Below, one piece after another: positions 19,144 through 28,608 of a stretch of 64,000 nt of DNA; position 1 is the stretch's first letter, and each line of letters opens with the position of its first letter. The notes under the pieces were generated by a model. That model was not told where the DNA came from and searched no databases. It was given only the letters and a program-made list of their open reading frames with translations. Source of the stretch: a gamma proteobacterium SCGC AAA007-O20 (GTDB lineage: Bacteria > Pseudomonadota > Gammaproteobacteria > PS1 > Pseudothioglobaceae); assembly GCA_000213395.2 (NCBI GenBank), contig AFHY01000003.1, forward strand, positions 1-64,000, given 5' to 3'. The position numbers and the translations under genes were made by a program.

Positions 19144-19186
19144 TAGCCATTAATTTTACATTGTTAATGAAACTATCAAAACATAT

Positions 19187-19591
19187 ATGAAATCCAATGT
19201 CTCATTTCTACGTCGACTAGGTTCCATCATCTACGATTTTTTTCTTGTCTTCTCTTTTGTTTTTTTTATTGAAGGTGTGGTCATTATTATCAATAATAAA
19301 CAAGCAATAACCAGTAGTCTGTTCTTCTATCTTTTAACTTTACCTCTTATATATGTTTATTTTTCAATGTCTTGGGTTAGAGGTAAACAAACGCTTGGGA
19401 TGAGGGCTTGGAAATTTGAAATCATACAAAAAGATGGCTCACATGTCTCCCAAAAGCAGTCACTAATTAGGTTCTTATTAGCTATCATTTCAATGCTGGG
19501 TATTGGCTTTATTTTTCAATTTTTCAACCAATATAAGCTCCCGTTGCATGATTATTATTCAAAAACTTACCTGAAATTAACCTTGAAATAA
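19187..19591 (+). CDS. RDD-family membrane protein
   Basis: 134 residues with three hydrophobic segments. RRLGSIIYDFFLV carries the Arg-Asp pattern that gives the family its name, and GKQTLGMRAWKFEI is the conserved central motif. The function is unknown. It stands between xseA and ftsB on the same strand. Confidence 0.85.
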   Translation: MKSNVSFLRRLGSIIYDFFLVFSFVFFIEGVVIIINNKQAITSSLFFYLLTLPLIYVYFSMSWVRGKQTLGMRAWKFEIIQKDGSHVSQKQSLIRFLLAIISMLGIGFIFQFFNQYKLPLHDYYSKTYLKLTLK

Positions 19592-19629
19592 TATGATAAA
19601 GAATTACAAGAGCTCTATTAATTAAGTTT

Positions 19630-19989
19630 ATGCAAAATAATACCCATAAAGGCATAGTTGGTTTTGTTATTAAATACAAAATCTCATTAATATTAATTCT
19701 GATATTGATTTCACTAGTGAAGCAAAATATATTGGTTAATGACTTTCCCAATATTATTTTCCAAAAACAACAAACCATTGAAGGTATTGAATTGATCAAT
19801 AAACTGTTACAAAACAATAATAAACAACTACAAGAGCAAATTGACGGCTACACAGAGGAAGATTTAAGCCTAATTGAATCACATGCACGATTTAAATATG
19901 GACTCATCAAAGACGGTGAGGTTTTTTATCAAATCAACACAACTGTTGAAACTGAGAATGTAGTAGAGTCTAGTGAGTCTGCTTTATAA
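19630..19989 (+). CDS. ftsB: FtsB-like septum formation initiator
   Basis: Small bitopic division protein that joins FtsL and FtsQ. One N-terminal membrane segment (about residues 17-30) is followed by a coiled coil (IELINKLLQNNNKQLQEQI) and a conserved short segment ESHARFKYGLIKDGEVFYQI that matches the E. coli pattern ERARNELSMTRPGETFYRL. At 119 residues it is slightly longer than E. coli FtsB (103). The order ftsB-ispD-ispF is the standard one, which supports the call. Confidence 0.85.
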   Translation: MQNNTHKGIVGFVIKYKISLILILILISLVKQNILVNDFPNIIFQKQQTIEGIELINKLLQNNNKQLQEQIDGYTEEDLSLIESHARFKYGLIKDGEVFYQINTTVETENVVESSESAL

Positions 19990-20034
19990 TAAAGACCATT
20001 AATTTCTCACTCCTAAAAGGATTTCGTAGCTGTC

Positions 20035-20733
20035 ATGCATGATGATAATTGTTTCTTAATCATTCCAGCCAGTGGTACAGGTTCGCGCATGAATACAGAC
20101 ACTCCTAAACAATATCTAAAACTTGAAAACGGCTCAACCATACTAGATCAAAGTCTGGAAACTCTTTTAGATATGAATCAGATTTCTGGCTGTGTTGTCG
20201 CTATCTCAGATAATGATGAATATTTTATGACTTCGCCCTATTACTCCCACCCAAAATTGCTTGCTACTGCAAAGGGAGGTCGAGAACGCTTTCACTCTGT
20301 TTTAAATGCCCTGAGTACTTTAATTGATTTTGCAAAAGATGATGATTGGGTGCTCGTACATGATGCGGTTCGACCCTGTATAAAAAAAGAAGACGTAGAA
20401 AGGTTAATAAATGAACTACAAAACCAGCCTATTGGGGGTATTCTTGCAGTAGAAGTTGTTGATACATTAAAAATAGTGGGCAATGAGGACGTTGTAAGAA
20501 CAATTGAACGAAACAAATTGTATCAAGCACAAACCCCTCAAATGTTTCGAATTGGACTCCTAAAGCAAGCCCTTGAGAAGGTGGTCGAAGATAATGATCA
20601 CATTACAGATGAGGCAGAGGCGATTGAACGTTTAGGGCATTCTATAAAAATTGTATTAAGTTCTAAAAGCAACATTAAAATTACCCACTCAGATGACCTT
20701 AAATTAGCCAATTATTACTTAAATAAACCATGA
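20035..20733 (+). CDS. ispD: 2-C-methyl-D-erythritol 4-phosphate cytidylyltransferase
   Basis: Third step of the MEP isoprenoid pathway (MEP plus CTP gives CDP-ME). The nucleotide-binding start is PASGTGSRMNTDTPKQYL, followed by GGRERFHSV, VHDAVRPC and RNKLYQAQTPQMF. Length 232 is normal. It overlaps ispF by 4 bp. Confidence 0.96.
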   Translation: MHDDNCFLIIPASGTGSRMNTDTPKQYLKLENGSTILDQSLETLLDMNQISGCVVAISDNDEYFMTSPYYSHPKLLATAKGGRERFHSVLNALSTLIDFAKDDDWVLVHDAVRPCIKKEDVERLINELQNQPIGGILAVEVVDTLKIVGNEDVVRTIERNKLYQAQTPQMFRIGLLKQALEKVVEDNDHITDEAEAIERLGHSIKIVLSSKSNIKITHSDDLKLANYYLNKP

Positions 20734-21206
20734 CAGCAATAACCGGAATCGGACAAGACTCTCACGCATTTGAAGAGGCACCAGGAAAACCTTTAATATT
20801 GGCTGGCATTAAGCTTGACCATCCTATAGGACTCAAAGGTAATAGTGACGCCGATGTAGTATTGCATTCGATAACAAATGCCATTTCGAGTATTACAGGT
20901 AGCAATATACTTGGCACGATCGCCGATCAACTTTGTCAAGAAGGTGTAACTGATAGTAGCAACTATTTAAAGCTAGCGCTTGATGATTTAGGAGATTGGA
21001 AAATTAGCCACATAGCAATCACTATAGAATGTTTAAAACCGAAAATTTCACTCCAAATTGATTCAATGAAAAAAAGCATCGCCAAACTATGCCATATCAA
21101 TAAAACCGATGTAGGCATCACTGCAACGACTGGTGAAGGTATGACGGCATTTGGCAAGGGAGAGGGAATTCAAGCAATAACCATCGTAACCGTTAATAAA
21201 ACATGA
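20730..21206 (+). CDS. ispF: 2-C-methyl-D-erythritol 2,4-cyclodiphosphate synthase
   Basis: Fifth step of the MEP pathway. GIGQDSHAFE holds the metal-binding Asp-x-His, and SDADVVLHSITNAI the second site; TTGEGMTAFGKGEGI closes the protein. 158 residues, normal. It overlaps murC by 4 bp, linking isoprenoid precursor and peptidoglycan genes in one transcript. Confidence 0.95.
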   Translation: MTAITGIGQDSHAFEEAPGKPLILAGIKLDHPIGLKGNSDADVVLHSITNAISSITGSNILGTIADQLCQEGVTDSSNYLKLALDDLGDWKISHIAITIECLKPKISLQIDSMKKSIAKLCHINKTDVGITATTGEGMTAFGKGEGIQAITIVTVNKT

Positions 21207-22618
21207 CACTAGTTGACAACCCGACCCGTTCAAAAATAAATAAAATTCACTTCATAGGTATTGGTGGTTCTGGAATGAGTGGTATTGCAGAGGTGCTTGT
21301 TAATTTAGGTTATGAAATATCTGGGTCAGATATTCAATCAAATACTGCAACAGAAAAGCTTGAAAAATTAGGATGCTGTATCAGTTATAAGCAGGTAGCG
21401 GCTAATGTTTTAGGCAAGCAAGCAGTTGTTGTTTCTTCTGCAATCGACAAAACTAATCTAGAACTACAGGAAGCCAGGCATCAAAACTTATTAATAGTTC
21501 CTAGAGCAGAAATGTTGGGTGAACTGATGCGCTTTCGTTTTGGTATAGCGATCTCTGGCACTCATGGAAAAACTACCACTACCAGTCTAATTGTTCACAT
21601 ATTGACTGAAGCAAAACTTGATCCGACTTATGTTATTGGCGGCATTATTAATGCCACAGGTATGAACGCTAAGTTAGGGAAAAGTGATTATTTAATTGCC
21701 GAAGCGGATGAAAGTGACGCTTCATTCCTTTACCTCCAACCGATGTTGAGCGTTATTACTAACATTGATGAAGACCACATGGGGACATACAAACATAACT
21801 ACAAAAACCTTATTGATGCCTTTATAAGTTTTACCTCAAATCTGCCCTTTTATGGAGTCTGCGTTGCCTGTATTGATGACCAAGGTGTGCAAGATATTCT
21901 TAATAAAGTGCACAGACCCATCATGAGTTATGGTTTTAGCGATGATGCTGATGTCAGGGCCTTTAATGTTGAACAGAAGAAGATGAAAATGTTGTTTGAT
22001 GTTAATTGTAGTAAATACCAAAAAAACTTTCCTGTGACACTTAATTTAATAGGAAAACACAACATATTAAACGCACTGGCAGCCATTAGTGTTGCGATCG
22101 AGCTGGAAATTAAGCCAAAAATTATTCAACAGGCATTATCTAACTTTAGTGGCGTATCAAGAAGATTAGACTATCACCAAGCTTTAACAATCAATCAAAA
22201 ACCGATACCATTGTTTGATGACTATGGTCACCATCCTAATGAAATTGAAGCTGTTCTAAGCACCCTTAGAGACACCTATCCAACGAATCGCCTAGTTGTT
22301 ATTTTTCAGCCTCACAGGTACTCTCGAACTAGAGATTTATTTAATGAATTTGTGAGCTGTTTGTCTAAAGTAGATGTATTGATTTTATTAAATATTTATT
22401 CTGCTAATGAAGCTCCAATAAATACAATTAGTTCATCAACACTCGCCGATTCGATAAGAAGAAGAAGCTCTATTGACCCTATCGTAGCTAAAAATAGTAG
22501 TGAAATCGTGGATATACTGCCAAACGTTGTAACAGAAAACGACGTCATCCTTACACTTGGTGCTGGCGATGTCCATAAAATACCTCAACAATTAAAGAAT
22601 CACTTTGCCATTAACTAG
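21203..22618 (+). CDS. murC: UDP-N-acetylmuramate--L-alanine ligase
   Basis: ATP-dependent ligase adding L-Ala to UDP-MurNAc. Visible: HFIGIGGSGMSGIAEVL near the N-terminus, the ATP-binding GTHGKTTTTSL, NIDEDHMGTY in the centre, FDDYGHHPNEIEAVL and FQPHRYSRTRDLF in the C-terminal domain. Length 471 is normal. First of four cell-wall/division genes (murC-murB-ddlB-ftsQ). Confidence 0.96.
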   Translation: MTLVDNPTRSKINKIHFIGIGGSGMSGIAEVLVNLGYEISGSDIQSNTATEKLEKLGCCISYKQVAANVLGKQAVVVSSAIDKTNLELQEARHQNLLIVPRAEMLGELMRFRFGIAISGTHGKTTTTSLIVHILTEAKLDPTYVIGGIINATGMNAKLGKSDYLIAEADESDASFLYLQPMLSVITNIDEDHMGTYKHNYKNLIDAFISFTSNLPFYGVCVACIDDQGVQDILNKVHRPIMSYGFSDDADVRAFNVEQKKMKMLFDVNCSKYQKNFPVTLNLIGKHNILNALAAISVAIELEIKPKIIQQALSNFSGVSRRLDYHQALTINQKPIPLFDDYGHHPNEIEAVLSTLRDTYPTNRLVVIFQPHRYSRTRDLFNEFVSCLSKVDVLILLNIYSANEAPINTISSSTLADSIRRRSSIDPIVAKNSSEIVDILPNVVTENDVILTLGAGDVHKIPQQLKNHFAIN

Positions 22619-22620
22619 AG

Positions 22621-23454
22621 ATGCTGAAATACAACGAACCTATGTCAAAACACTGTTCATTAAGATCAGGTGGCCTTACTCGTGAATTCTTTTCACCCAA
22701 AAATGCAACCGAACTCTCAGAATTTCTAAGTGACAACTCAAAGCAAGTTTTGTTTATCGGACTGGGAAGCAACCTGCTTATTCGAGACCATGGTTTTGAT
22801 GGCGCAACTATTCATACCAAACACTTAAATGAACTCGCAATTTCAGAAGGTACCATTGAAGCTGAGTCTGGCACAACGCTAGCCAAATTGTCAAGATTTG
22901 CACAATCTAATAACAAGCACGGGGCAGAATTTCTTAGCGCAATCCCAGGAAGTGTTGGTGGAGCACTTGCCATGAATGCGGGTGCATTTGGTTCAGAAAT
23001 ATGGCAATATGTAGTGTCCGTGCAAACCATAAACTTGAGTGGCAAGGTGCATCAAAGAAACAAGAGTGATTTTGTCATTGATTATCGTTCAGTGTCGCAC
23101 AAACATATTGACGAGTTTTTTCTGAGCGCTCGATTCGATTTCAACCTGAAGCAACAAAATGATGACGTTCGTGACTTGCTTGAGAAGAGGAACTCTACCC
23201 AACCTATAGGATTACCTAGTTGCGGCAGTGTATTTAAAAACCCGAACGGTAATTATGCTGCTGAATTAATTGAATCAAGCAAGCTGAAAGGTTTTTGTGT
23301 CGGAGGCGCTTGTGTTTCAGAAAAACACGCAAACTATATTATTAATCACAACAATGCAACTGCTGCAGATATAGAAAATTTAATTAATCACATTCAAAAA
23401 ACCGTAAAGTCATTGCATGACATTGAACTTGAGACTGAAATAATAATCATATGA
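22621..23454 (+). CDS. murB: UDP-N-acetylenolpyruvoylglucosamine reductase
   Basis: FAD-dependent reduction giving UDP-MurNAc. Motifs are HCSLRSGG, FIGLGSNLLIRD, FLSAIPGSVGGALAMNAGAFG and GLPSCGSVFKNP with the catalytic serine. At 277 residues it is the shorter type II-like form. It lies 2 bases after murC and overlaps ddlB by 4 bp. Confidence 0.95.
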   Translation: MLKYNEPMSKHCSLRSGGLTREFFSPKNATELSEFLSDNSKQVLFIGLGSNLLIRDHGFDGATIHTKHLNELAISEGTIEAESGTTLAKLSRFAQSNNKHGAEFLSAIPGSVGGALAMNAGAFGSEIWQYVVSVQTINLSGKVHQRNKSDFVIDYRSVSHKHIDEFFLSARFDFNLKQQNDDVRDLLEKRNSTQPIGLPSCGSVFKNPNGNYAAELIESSKLKGFCVGGACVSEKHANYIINHNNATAADIENLINHIQKTVKSLHDIELETEIIII

Positions 23455-24329
23455 TCGCAGTTTTAATGGGTGGCTATTCTACCGAAAGAGAGATATCACT
23501 GATGAGCGGTAAGGCCGTTTATAAAGCCTTACTTAAAAACAATGTTGAGTGTTTTCCGTTTGACTTGACTGAAGACAACCTTGACAAATTATGGATCAAA
23601 GAATTCGACAAAGCATTCATTGTTCTGCACGGTCGAGGGGGGGAGGATGGCTATATACAATCCCTACTTGATAAAAGAAAGATCCCATTCACAGGCTCTG
23701 GAGTTGAGGCCTCTAATCTTTGTATGAATAAGGTTCATACTAAAGATGTTTGGCTCAAGCACGAATTACCTTTATCACCCTCAATCGTTGCCACTCAAGG
23801 CAAACCTATAGATCCAATAGACTTCCCGCTACCTTGGGCTATAAAGCCGACAATGGAGGGCTCAAGCATTGGCATCACCAAAGTAGAAAATAAAAATGAA
23901 CTGGATACGGCACTTGAACTTGCATGGCAATACAACGGCGAAGCATTGATTGAACATTGGATTGAAGGCGATGAATACACTGTGGCAATTCTAGGTAATC
24001 AAGCATTACCAAGCATAAAGATAATGTCAGACCACGATTTTTATGACTACGACTCTAAATATTTCAGCAATAAAACTGAATATTTATGCCCTTCAGATCT
24101 CTCAGAGCAGCAAGAGAAAAATATTCGAACGATCGCCATGAAGGCCTTTAATCTAACTGGAGCTTCCGACTGGGGTCGGGTTGATTTCATTTTAGATAAG
24201 AATAAAAATCCATACTTGTTAGAAATAAATACGGTACCTGGAATGACATCACATTCACTCGTCCCTATGGCCGCAAAAGCCGCTGGTATGAACTTTGAGC
24301 AACTAGTGTTAAAAATTCTACATGGCTAA
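23451..24329 (+). CDS. ddlB: D-alanine--D-alanine ligase
   Basis: ATP-grasp enzyme that makes D-Ala-D-Ala. Visible motifs: VLMGGYSTEREISLMSG, VLHGRGGEDGYIQ, IKPTMEGSSIGI and GASDWGRVDFILD with LLEINTVPGMTSHSL. 292 residues. It overlaps murB by 4 bp and ftsQ by 8 bp. Confidence 0.95.
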   Translation: MIAVLMGGYSTEREISLMSGKAVYKALLKNNVECFPFDLTEDNLDKLWIKEFDKAFIVLHGRGGEDGYIQSLLDKRKIPFTGSGVEASNLCMNKVHTKDVWLKHELPLSPSIVATQGKPIDPIDFPLPWAIKPTMEGSSIGITKVENKNELDTALELAWQYNGEALIEHWIEGDEYTVAILGNQALPSIKIMSDHDFYDYDSKYFSNKTEYLCPSDLSEQQEKNIRTIAMKAFNLTGASDWGRVDFILDKNKNPYLLEINTVPGMTSHSLVPMAAKAAGMNFEQLVLKILHG

Positions 24330-25050
24330 AGAACGACTTAATCGCTTAAAAGAGCCGAGAAAACCTTTCAAACTCGTAATACTCGAGCTGCTAAAAAAAC
24401 TGACTTATTTATTTATACTTCTGTTATTTGCCGGCCTGATTTATGTCATTGACAGTTCAGATCTATTTGAACCAAAAATTTCTTGGGAAGTCGACGGAAG
24501 TCTGACAACCGAAACTGCACAATATGACCGAATAATCAAACCACTCCTAAACAACAAATATTTGATTGACCTGTCTCAGTTAAAAGAAAAAGTAGAGCAA
24601 TACCCATGGGTTGCCAAGGCTGAAGTCAGTCGACTATTTTGGAATAAAATTCGAATCGCTGTTGTAAGCCATGATATTGCAATGCGTTGGGGGTCTGAAG
24701 GCTATATTTCATATCAAGGGGTGTTGTTTAAACCAAACCTTTCAATTGACTCTGATGCACCCATAGCTATCGTTTCAGAAGACCAAATTGAACAGTTTTA
24801 CGTTGACTTTATTAACTATCAATCAATTCTAGGTCCACTAATCATCAACCAGTTTGAGAGGTCACATATTGACCAATTAATCCTCGAACCAAACGTGAAG
24901 GTTATTTTGGGCTACCAACAACAAGGTAAAAGATTACAAGTCTTTCTTAAAGCTTATAATCAGCTAAAGAGGTCTTCAAAAATTAGAAAAAGAGGTATTT
25001 TTGATATGCGCTACCCTAAAGGTTTTGCGCTGAGTTATTCGCCACAATAA
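24322..25050 (+). CDS. ftsQ: Cell division protein FtsQ
   Basis: Bitopic divisome protein. One membrane segment (about residues 28-45) is followed by a POTRA domain and the FtsQ beta domain: LKEKVEQYPWVAKAEVSRLFWNKI-type segment and VNIxE-like IAVVSHDIAMRWG. 242 residues. In the classic cluster ftsA and ftsZ come next; here a convergent membrane-protein gene overlaps the 3' end by 35 bp, so the cluster stops at ftsQ. Confidence 0.9.
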   Translation: MAKERLNRLKEPRKPFKLVILELLKKLTYLFILLLFAGLIYVIDSSDLFEPKISWEVDGSLTTETAQYDRIIKPLLNNKYLIDLSQLKEKVEQYPWVAKAEVSRLFWNKIRIAVVSHDIAMRWGSEGYISYQGVLFKPNLSIDSDAPIAIVSEDQIEQFYVDFINYQSILGPLIINQFERSHIDQLILEPNVKVILGYQQQGKRLQVFLKAYNQLKRSSKIRKRGIFDMRYPKGFALSYSPQ

Positions 25051-25690
25051 CTCGATAGCACAAGGCAAAGCTAATCGCCATCCAATAAATTATGATAATC
25101 ATGGCTCCCCAGAAAACAAACTCGGCACCAATCAATATTACAAGAGCAACTAGAAAGGAAGGCACACCCAACTTAATTAAGAACACACTTAATTGAACCC
25201 TCGCCGGTAATTTTATTTTTTTATAAGGAACGTCATTGGCTATAGAAACCAAATTAAGAGCAAATGGAATTAAAAGAAAGTAAACCAACGGAATCAGAAG
25301 CGGCGAAATAAAAAATAATGGCAACTGTGTTGCTATAGACAAAAGCAAAAATAAAACAAAAAAACGACCCAAACGAATGCTTGGCAAGACAACTCCAAAC
25401 CTTGCAACGGAAGTACCTCCTGAAACCACCAAACGATAGACATTGATTAGTATTGCTATATAACCATAGTCAAACATTAACAAGTAGAGTTGATAAAACT
25501 GAGGGTAGGCTTGGACTTGGCCGACCCCAAATAATTGTGCTTGCAGAACACCCATCATTTCTGGCAGAATGGTAACTAACGGAAGTGCCATCAACAATGG
25601 AAATACACTCACCTCTATTAACTTCTTCCAATTAGAGAATGCGAAAGCCAAACTGGCAAGAATAGTTTGTATAATCGGCATATTTGTCAT
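25016..25690 (-). CDS. Hypothetical multi-pass membrane protein
   Basis: 224 residues, strongly hydrophobic, with about five to six membrane segments separated by short loops. I do not recognise the family. It starts inside the stop of mltD (4-bp ATGA overlap), so it is probably translated from the mltD transcript, and its 3' end overlaps ftsQ on the other strand by 35 bp. The context would allow an envelope role, but nothing shows it directly. Confidence 0.75.
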   Translation of the reverse strand: MTNMPIIQTILASLAFAFSNWKKLIEVSVFPLLMALPLVTILPEMMGVLQAQLFGVGQVQAYPQFYQLYLLMFDYGYIAILINVYRLVVSGGTSVARFGVVLPSIRLGRFFVLFLLLSIATQLPLFFISPLLIPLVYFLLIPFALNLVSIANDVPYKKIKLPARVQLSVFLIKLGVPSFLVALVILIGAEFVFWGAMIIIIYWMAISFALCYRVIVANNSAQNL

Positions 25691-27225
25691 GACAAATTTG
25701 AGTTTACTACATTAATTGTAATGGTCAATTTTTCACCCGGTTGTAATATATGGTCTTCATCTAAATTGTTCCATGCACGAATATCTATAACTTTAACTTT
25801 GTATTTACTGGCTATTACTGAAAGGTTATCGCCAGACCTAACTGTGTAGACAATTTTTCGACTAATATCAATTCCTGTATTGGTTATTTTAGCTAATTCA
25901 GTTTTATTCTTATTCTCAAGCCAAATAACCAGTTCCTTTCCTATAGAAAGCGGTGCAGTAGGGATCAGCTGATTCCACCTCACAAGGCTATTAACAGTAG
26001 TATCAAATTGTACTGCAATTTTCCATAAACTGTCGCCAGAAACAACCTTATAAATAACTTTTTCAGAATTTTTTTGAGTATTCAGTCGGCTTTTCTCTCT
26101 CTGCTTCTCAGAAAGAGAATAGTACCCTTCTGTTTGCTGGGCCAGAGGCACAATTAGATAATCACCGACCCTAATCAAATCGCTACCTAGTTCATTAACA
26201 CTTTTAATTTGTTCAATAGTTGTCTTATATTTCTTTGCAAGATAGCTCAAACTATCACCAGATTTTACTTCATGTCGAGCCCAACTAATTTGAGGCCGTT
26301 CTCCAGCTTGTGATAACTTGTTCTCAAAGCGAGAAACCACATCCTGAGGAAGAAGGATTGTATACGGGAGAGTCACCGGAGTTGCCCAGCGCCTTAATCC
26401 TGGATTAAATGCATATATTTGATCAATACTTAAACCTGTCCACTGAGCAATCAATGCAAGATCGAACTGTGAGTTAAGTTCAATGGCCTTGAGATAGGGA
26501 TTACGATCTATCTTCAATAGATTCTGATTGTAACGCGATGGATCCTTAACAATCTTTGCCAAGGCCAATAGTTTGGGTACATACCTTGTAGTCTCTTTGG
26601 GTAAATTTAAATGCCAAAAATCTGTCTCTTGACCATTCTCAGCATTTGCCTTGATTGCTTTTTGAACTCGACCAGGACCTGCATTGTATGCAGCTATTGA
26701 TAAGAGCCAATCACCATCAAATAACTTATTTAGGTCTTTCATATATTTTACAGCTGCCCTAGTTGAGGCCAAAACGTCCCTTCTGTCCTCGTGCCACCAA
26801 TCTTGATCTAATCCATAAAGTTTTCCTGTTGAAGGTATAAACTGCCAAAGACCGACTGCGGTGCCGTGTGAAAAGGAGAAAGGGTAATAGTCAGACTCTA
26901 TTATCGGCAATAAAGCAATTTCGATAGGTAAACCCTCTTTTTCAACCTCGGAAACGACTAGGTAGAGGTAAGGCTGCGCCCTTTCAGAGATTCGGGTAAG
27001 GTGTTCAGGGTGTTTTTTATACCAATTAATAAACTCTAGAACCCTTGGATGATCTTCAATTAGAAGCTCTTGATGGCTGGCTATGTAGTTCCATAGGTTT
27101 GACTCATCAACATATTCAAAGCTATCAGCCGAATTAGTTGCTTGGCTACCTATCTTTTGAGAATTATCAATAATACTCTGACAACCAGAGACAAGCAACA
27201 ACGTCAATAAAAGAACAAATTTCAC
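25687..27225 (-). CDS. mltD: Membrane-bound lytic murein transglycosylase D with three LysM domains
   Basis: Lipoprotein (lipobox VSGC) that cleaves peptidoglycan glycan strands. An SLT domain at about residues 95-240 has PIIESDYYPFSFSHGTAVGLWQF with the catalytic Glu and IAAYNAGPGRV. Three LysM repeats follow at about 320, 390 and 460 (VKSGDSLSYLAKKYKTT, VVSGDSLWKIAVQFDTT, VRSGDNLSVIASKYKVK). 512 residues. It is in a minus-strand run with bolA upstream and the hypothetical membrane gene downstream. Confidence 0.93.
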   Translation of the reverse strand: MKFVLLLTLLLVSGCQSIIDNSQKIGSQATNSADSFEYVDESNLWNYIASHQELLIEDHPRVLEFINWYKKHPEHLTRISERAQPYLYLVVSEVEKEGLPIEIALLPIIESDYYPFSFSHGTAVGLWQFIPSTGKLYGLDQDWWHEDRRDVLASTRAAVKYMKDLNKLFDGDWLLSIAAYNAGPGRVQKAIKANAENGQETDFWHLNLPKETTRYVPKLLALAKIVKDPSRYNQNLLKIDRNPYLKAIELNSQFDLALIAQWTGLSIDQIYAFNPGLRRWATPVTLPYTILLPQDVVSRFENKLSQAGERPQISWARHEVKSGDSLSYLAKKYKTTIEQIKSVNELGSDLIRVGDYLIVPLAQQTEGYYSLSEKQREKSRLNTQKNSEKVIYKVVSGDSLWKIAVQFDTTVNSLVRWNQLIPTAPLSIGKELVIWLENKNKTELAKITNTGIDISRKIVYTVRSGDNLSVIASKYKVKVIDIRAWNNLDEDHILQPGEKLTITINVVNSNLS

Positions 27226-27227
27226 TT

Positions 27228-27521
27228 CTAAGACTTGCTAGAACATTCTGGAGACTCTGGTGCACTTTGGCGCTTTTGCCATTCCTTCGGGGTATAAGTG
27301 TGCATAGCTAGGGCATGAATATGGCTAAGCTCTTCAGCAAAAAGTTTATTGATAAATCGATGTCGGTCTATGAGCTTCATTTCATTAAATAGCTCACTAA
27401 CGACCACCAATTTAAAATGGGATTCAGTTGCAGGCCCTGAGTGCTGGCTAGATTCATTAACAACCTCAAAATAATCGGGCTTTAGAGCTACCTCTAGTTG
27501 CGTTTTTAAATGGTTTTCCAT
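27228..27521 (-). CDS. bolA: BolA-family protein
   Basis: 97-residue BolA/IbaG-type protein. HFKLVVVSELFNEMKLIDRHRFINKLF and the LSHIHALAMHTYTPKEW segment match E. coli BolA. The ATG at 27521 lies one base after the stop of the upstream ferredoxin reductase gene. BolA proteins pair with monothiol glutaredoxins in iron-sulfur traffic and affect cell-wall gene expression; either would suit the neighbours here. Confidence 0.9.
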   Translation of the reverse strand: MENHLKTQLEVALKPDYFEVVNESSQHSGPATESHFKLVVVSELFNEMKLIDRHRFINKLFAEELSHIHALAMHTYTPKEWQKRQSAPESPECSSKS

Positions 27522-27522
27522 G

Positions 27523-28539
27523 TTATTCTTCATCACTACTCTCAAAAGCATATTCAAAGGAATCTGAAAAGAAGTTCTTCTTACTTAGACCTTGCTCTAA
27601 GCAACCTTTTACTGCAGCCTTAACCATCACCGGGGGACCGCAAGCATAGACTTCATAATCCGACAAGTCTTCAAAATCTCTCATCACAGATTCATGAACA
27701 TAGCCACGCTCACCTTGCCAGACTCCACTTGCTTCTGATAATACTGGAACGAACTGAATTTTTGGAGATTTTTCAGCCCACTCACTCGGAAGTTTTGAAT
27801 ATATATCCTTTTCATCTCTAACGCCCCAATACAGATAAACGACTCTTTCTGAGTTAATAGCGATCAGGTGTTCAATTATAGCCTTGATAGGGCCAAAACC
27901 AGTACCGCCAGCAATCATAATAATTGGCCCCTCACTTTCCTCTCTAAGGAAAAAACCACCCTTAGGACCTTCAATCCTTAGAATGGTTTTTTCAGCCAAA
28001 CTATTAAAAATATAATTAGTAAATTTGCCATCTTCAACCAAACGTACATGGAGCTCGATTAAGTTTGAATTAACTGGCGCATTGGCAATCGAAAAAGCTC
28101 TCGGTTCGAAATCGGAATGCTCCAAGTCTAGGTATTGACCTGCTAGGTACTGCAAAGACTGAGCACCAGGAATTTTTAATATAATTTGAATGACGTCATG
28201 GTTCAAATGATTTATTTCTTCAACCCTGCAAGGAATGCTACGAACTTCAATATTGGCAAGAGCATCTAATTCATCAACGGCAATGTATAAATCACTTTTC
28301 GCCTTGCATTGACAAAGCAAAGCCATGTTGGCTTCAACTTCCTCTTCTGTGATAGCTGAAGGAATTTCGCCATCATATTCAATTTCACCATTCAAGATAA
28401 CGGCTTTGCATTTACCACAAAAACCATTTTGACAGCCGTATGGAAAATTTAAACCATGAGAAAGAGCACCATCCAAAACACTTACTTCGCCATTACTTTG
28501 AAAAGACTTTCCACTAACTTGATTCAATACTGTAAACAT
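27523..28539 (-). CDS. [2Fe-2S]/FAD/NAD(P)H oxidoreductase
   Basis: 338-residue fused electron-transfer protein. An N-terminal plant-type ferredoxin domain has Cys in YGCQNGFCGKCKAV and LLCQCKA. An FNR-like module follows with RAFSIANAP for FAD, GGTGFGPIKAIIEH and CGPPVMVKA for NAD(P)H. It is often labelled CDP-6-deoxy-delta-3,4-glucoseen reductase, but no deoxysugar genes are near. It heads the run to bolA and mltD. It could supply electrons to the P450 ferredoxin 8 kb away, which has no dedicated reductase; that is speculation. Confidence 0.85.
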   Translation of the reverse strand: MFTVLNQVSGKSFQSNGEVSVLDGALSHGLNFPYGCQNGFCGKCKAVILNGEIEYDGEIPSAITEEEVEANMALLCQCKAKSDLYIAVDELDALANIEVRSIPCRVEEINHLNHDVIQIILKIPGAQSLQYLAGQYLDLEHSDFEPRAFSIANAPVNSNLIELHVRLVEDGKFTNYIFNSLAEKTILRIEGPKGGFFLREESEGPIIMIAGGTGFGPIKAIIEHLIAINSERVVYLYWGVRDEKDIYSKLPSEWAEKSPKIQFVPVLSEASGVWQGERGYVHESVMRDFEDLSDYEVYACGPPVMVKAAVKGCLEQGLSKKNFFSDSFEYAFESSDEE

Positions 28540-28608
28540 TGTTTTGGAGCGAAATGCACAAAGCTGACATTATAATGTAGGTCTTAGTGTTATAAGCCTA
28601 GTATTCTT

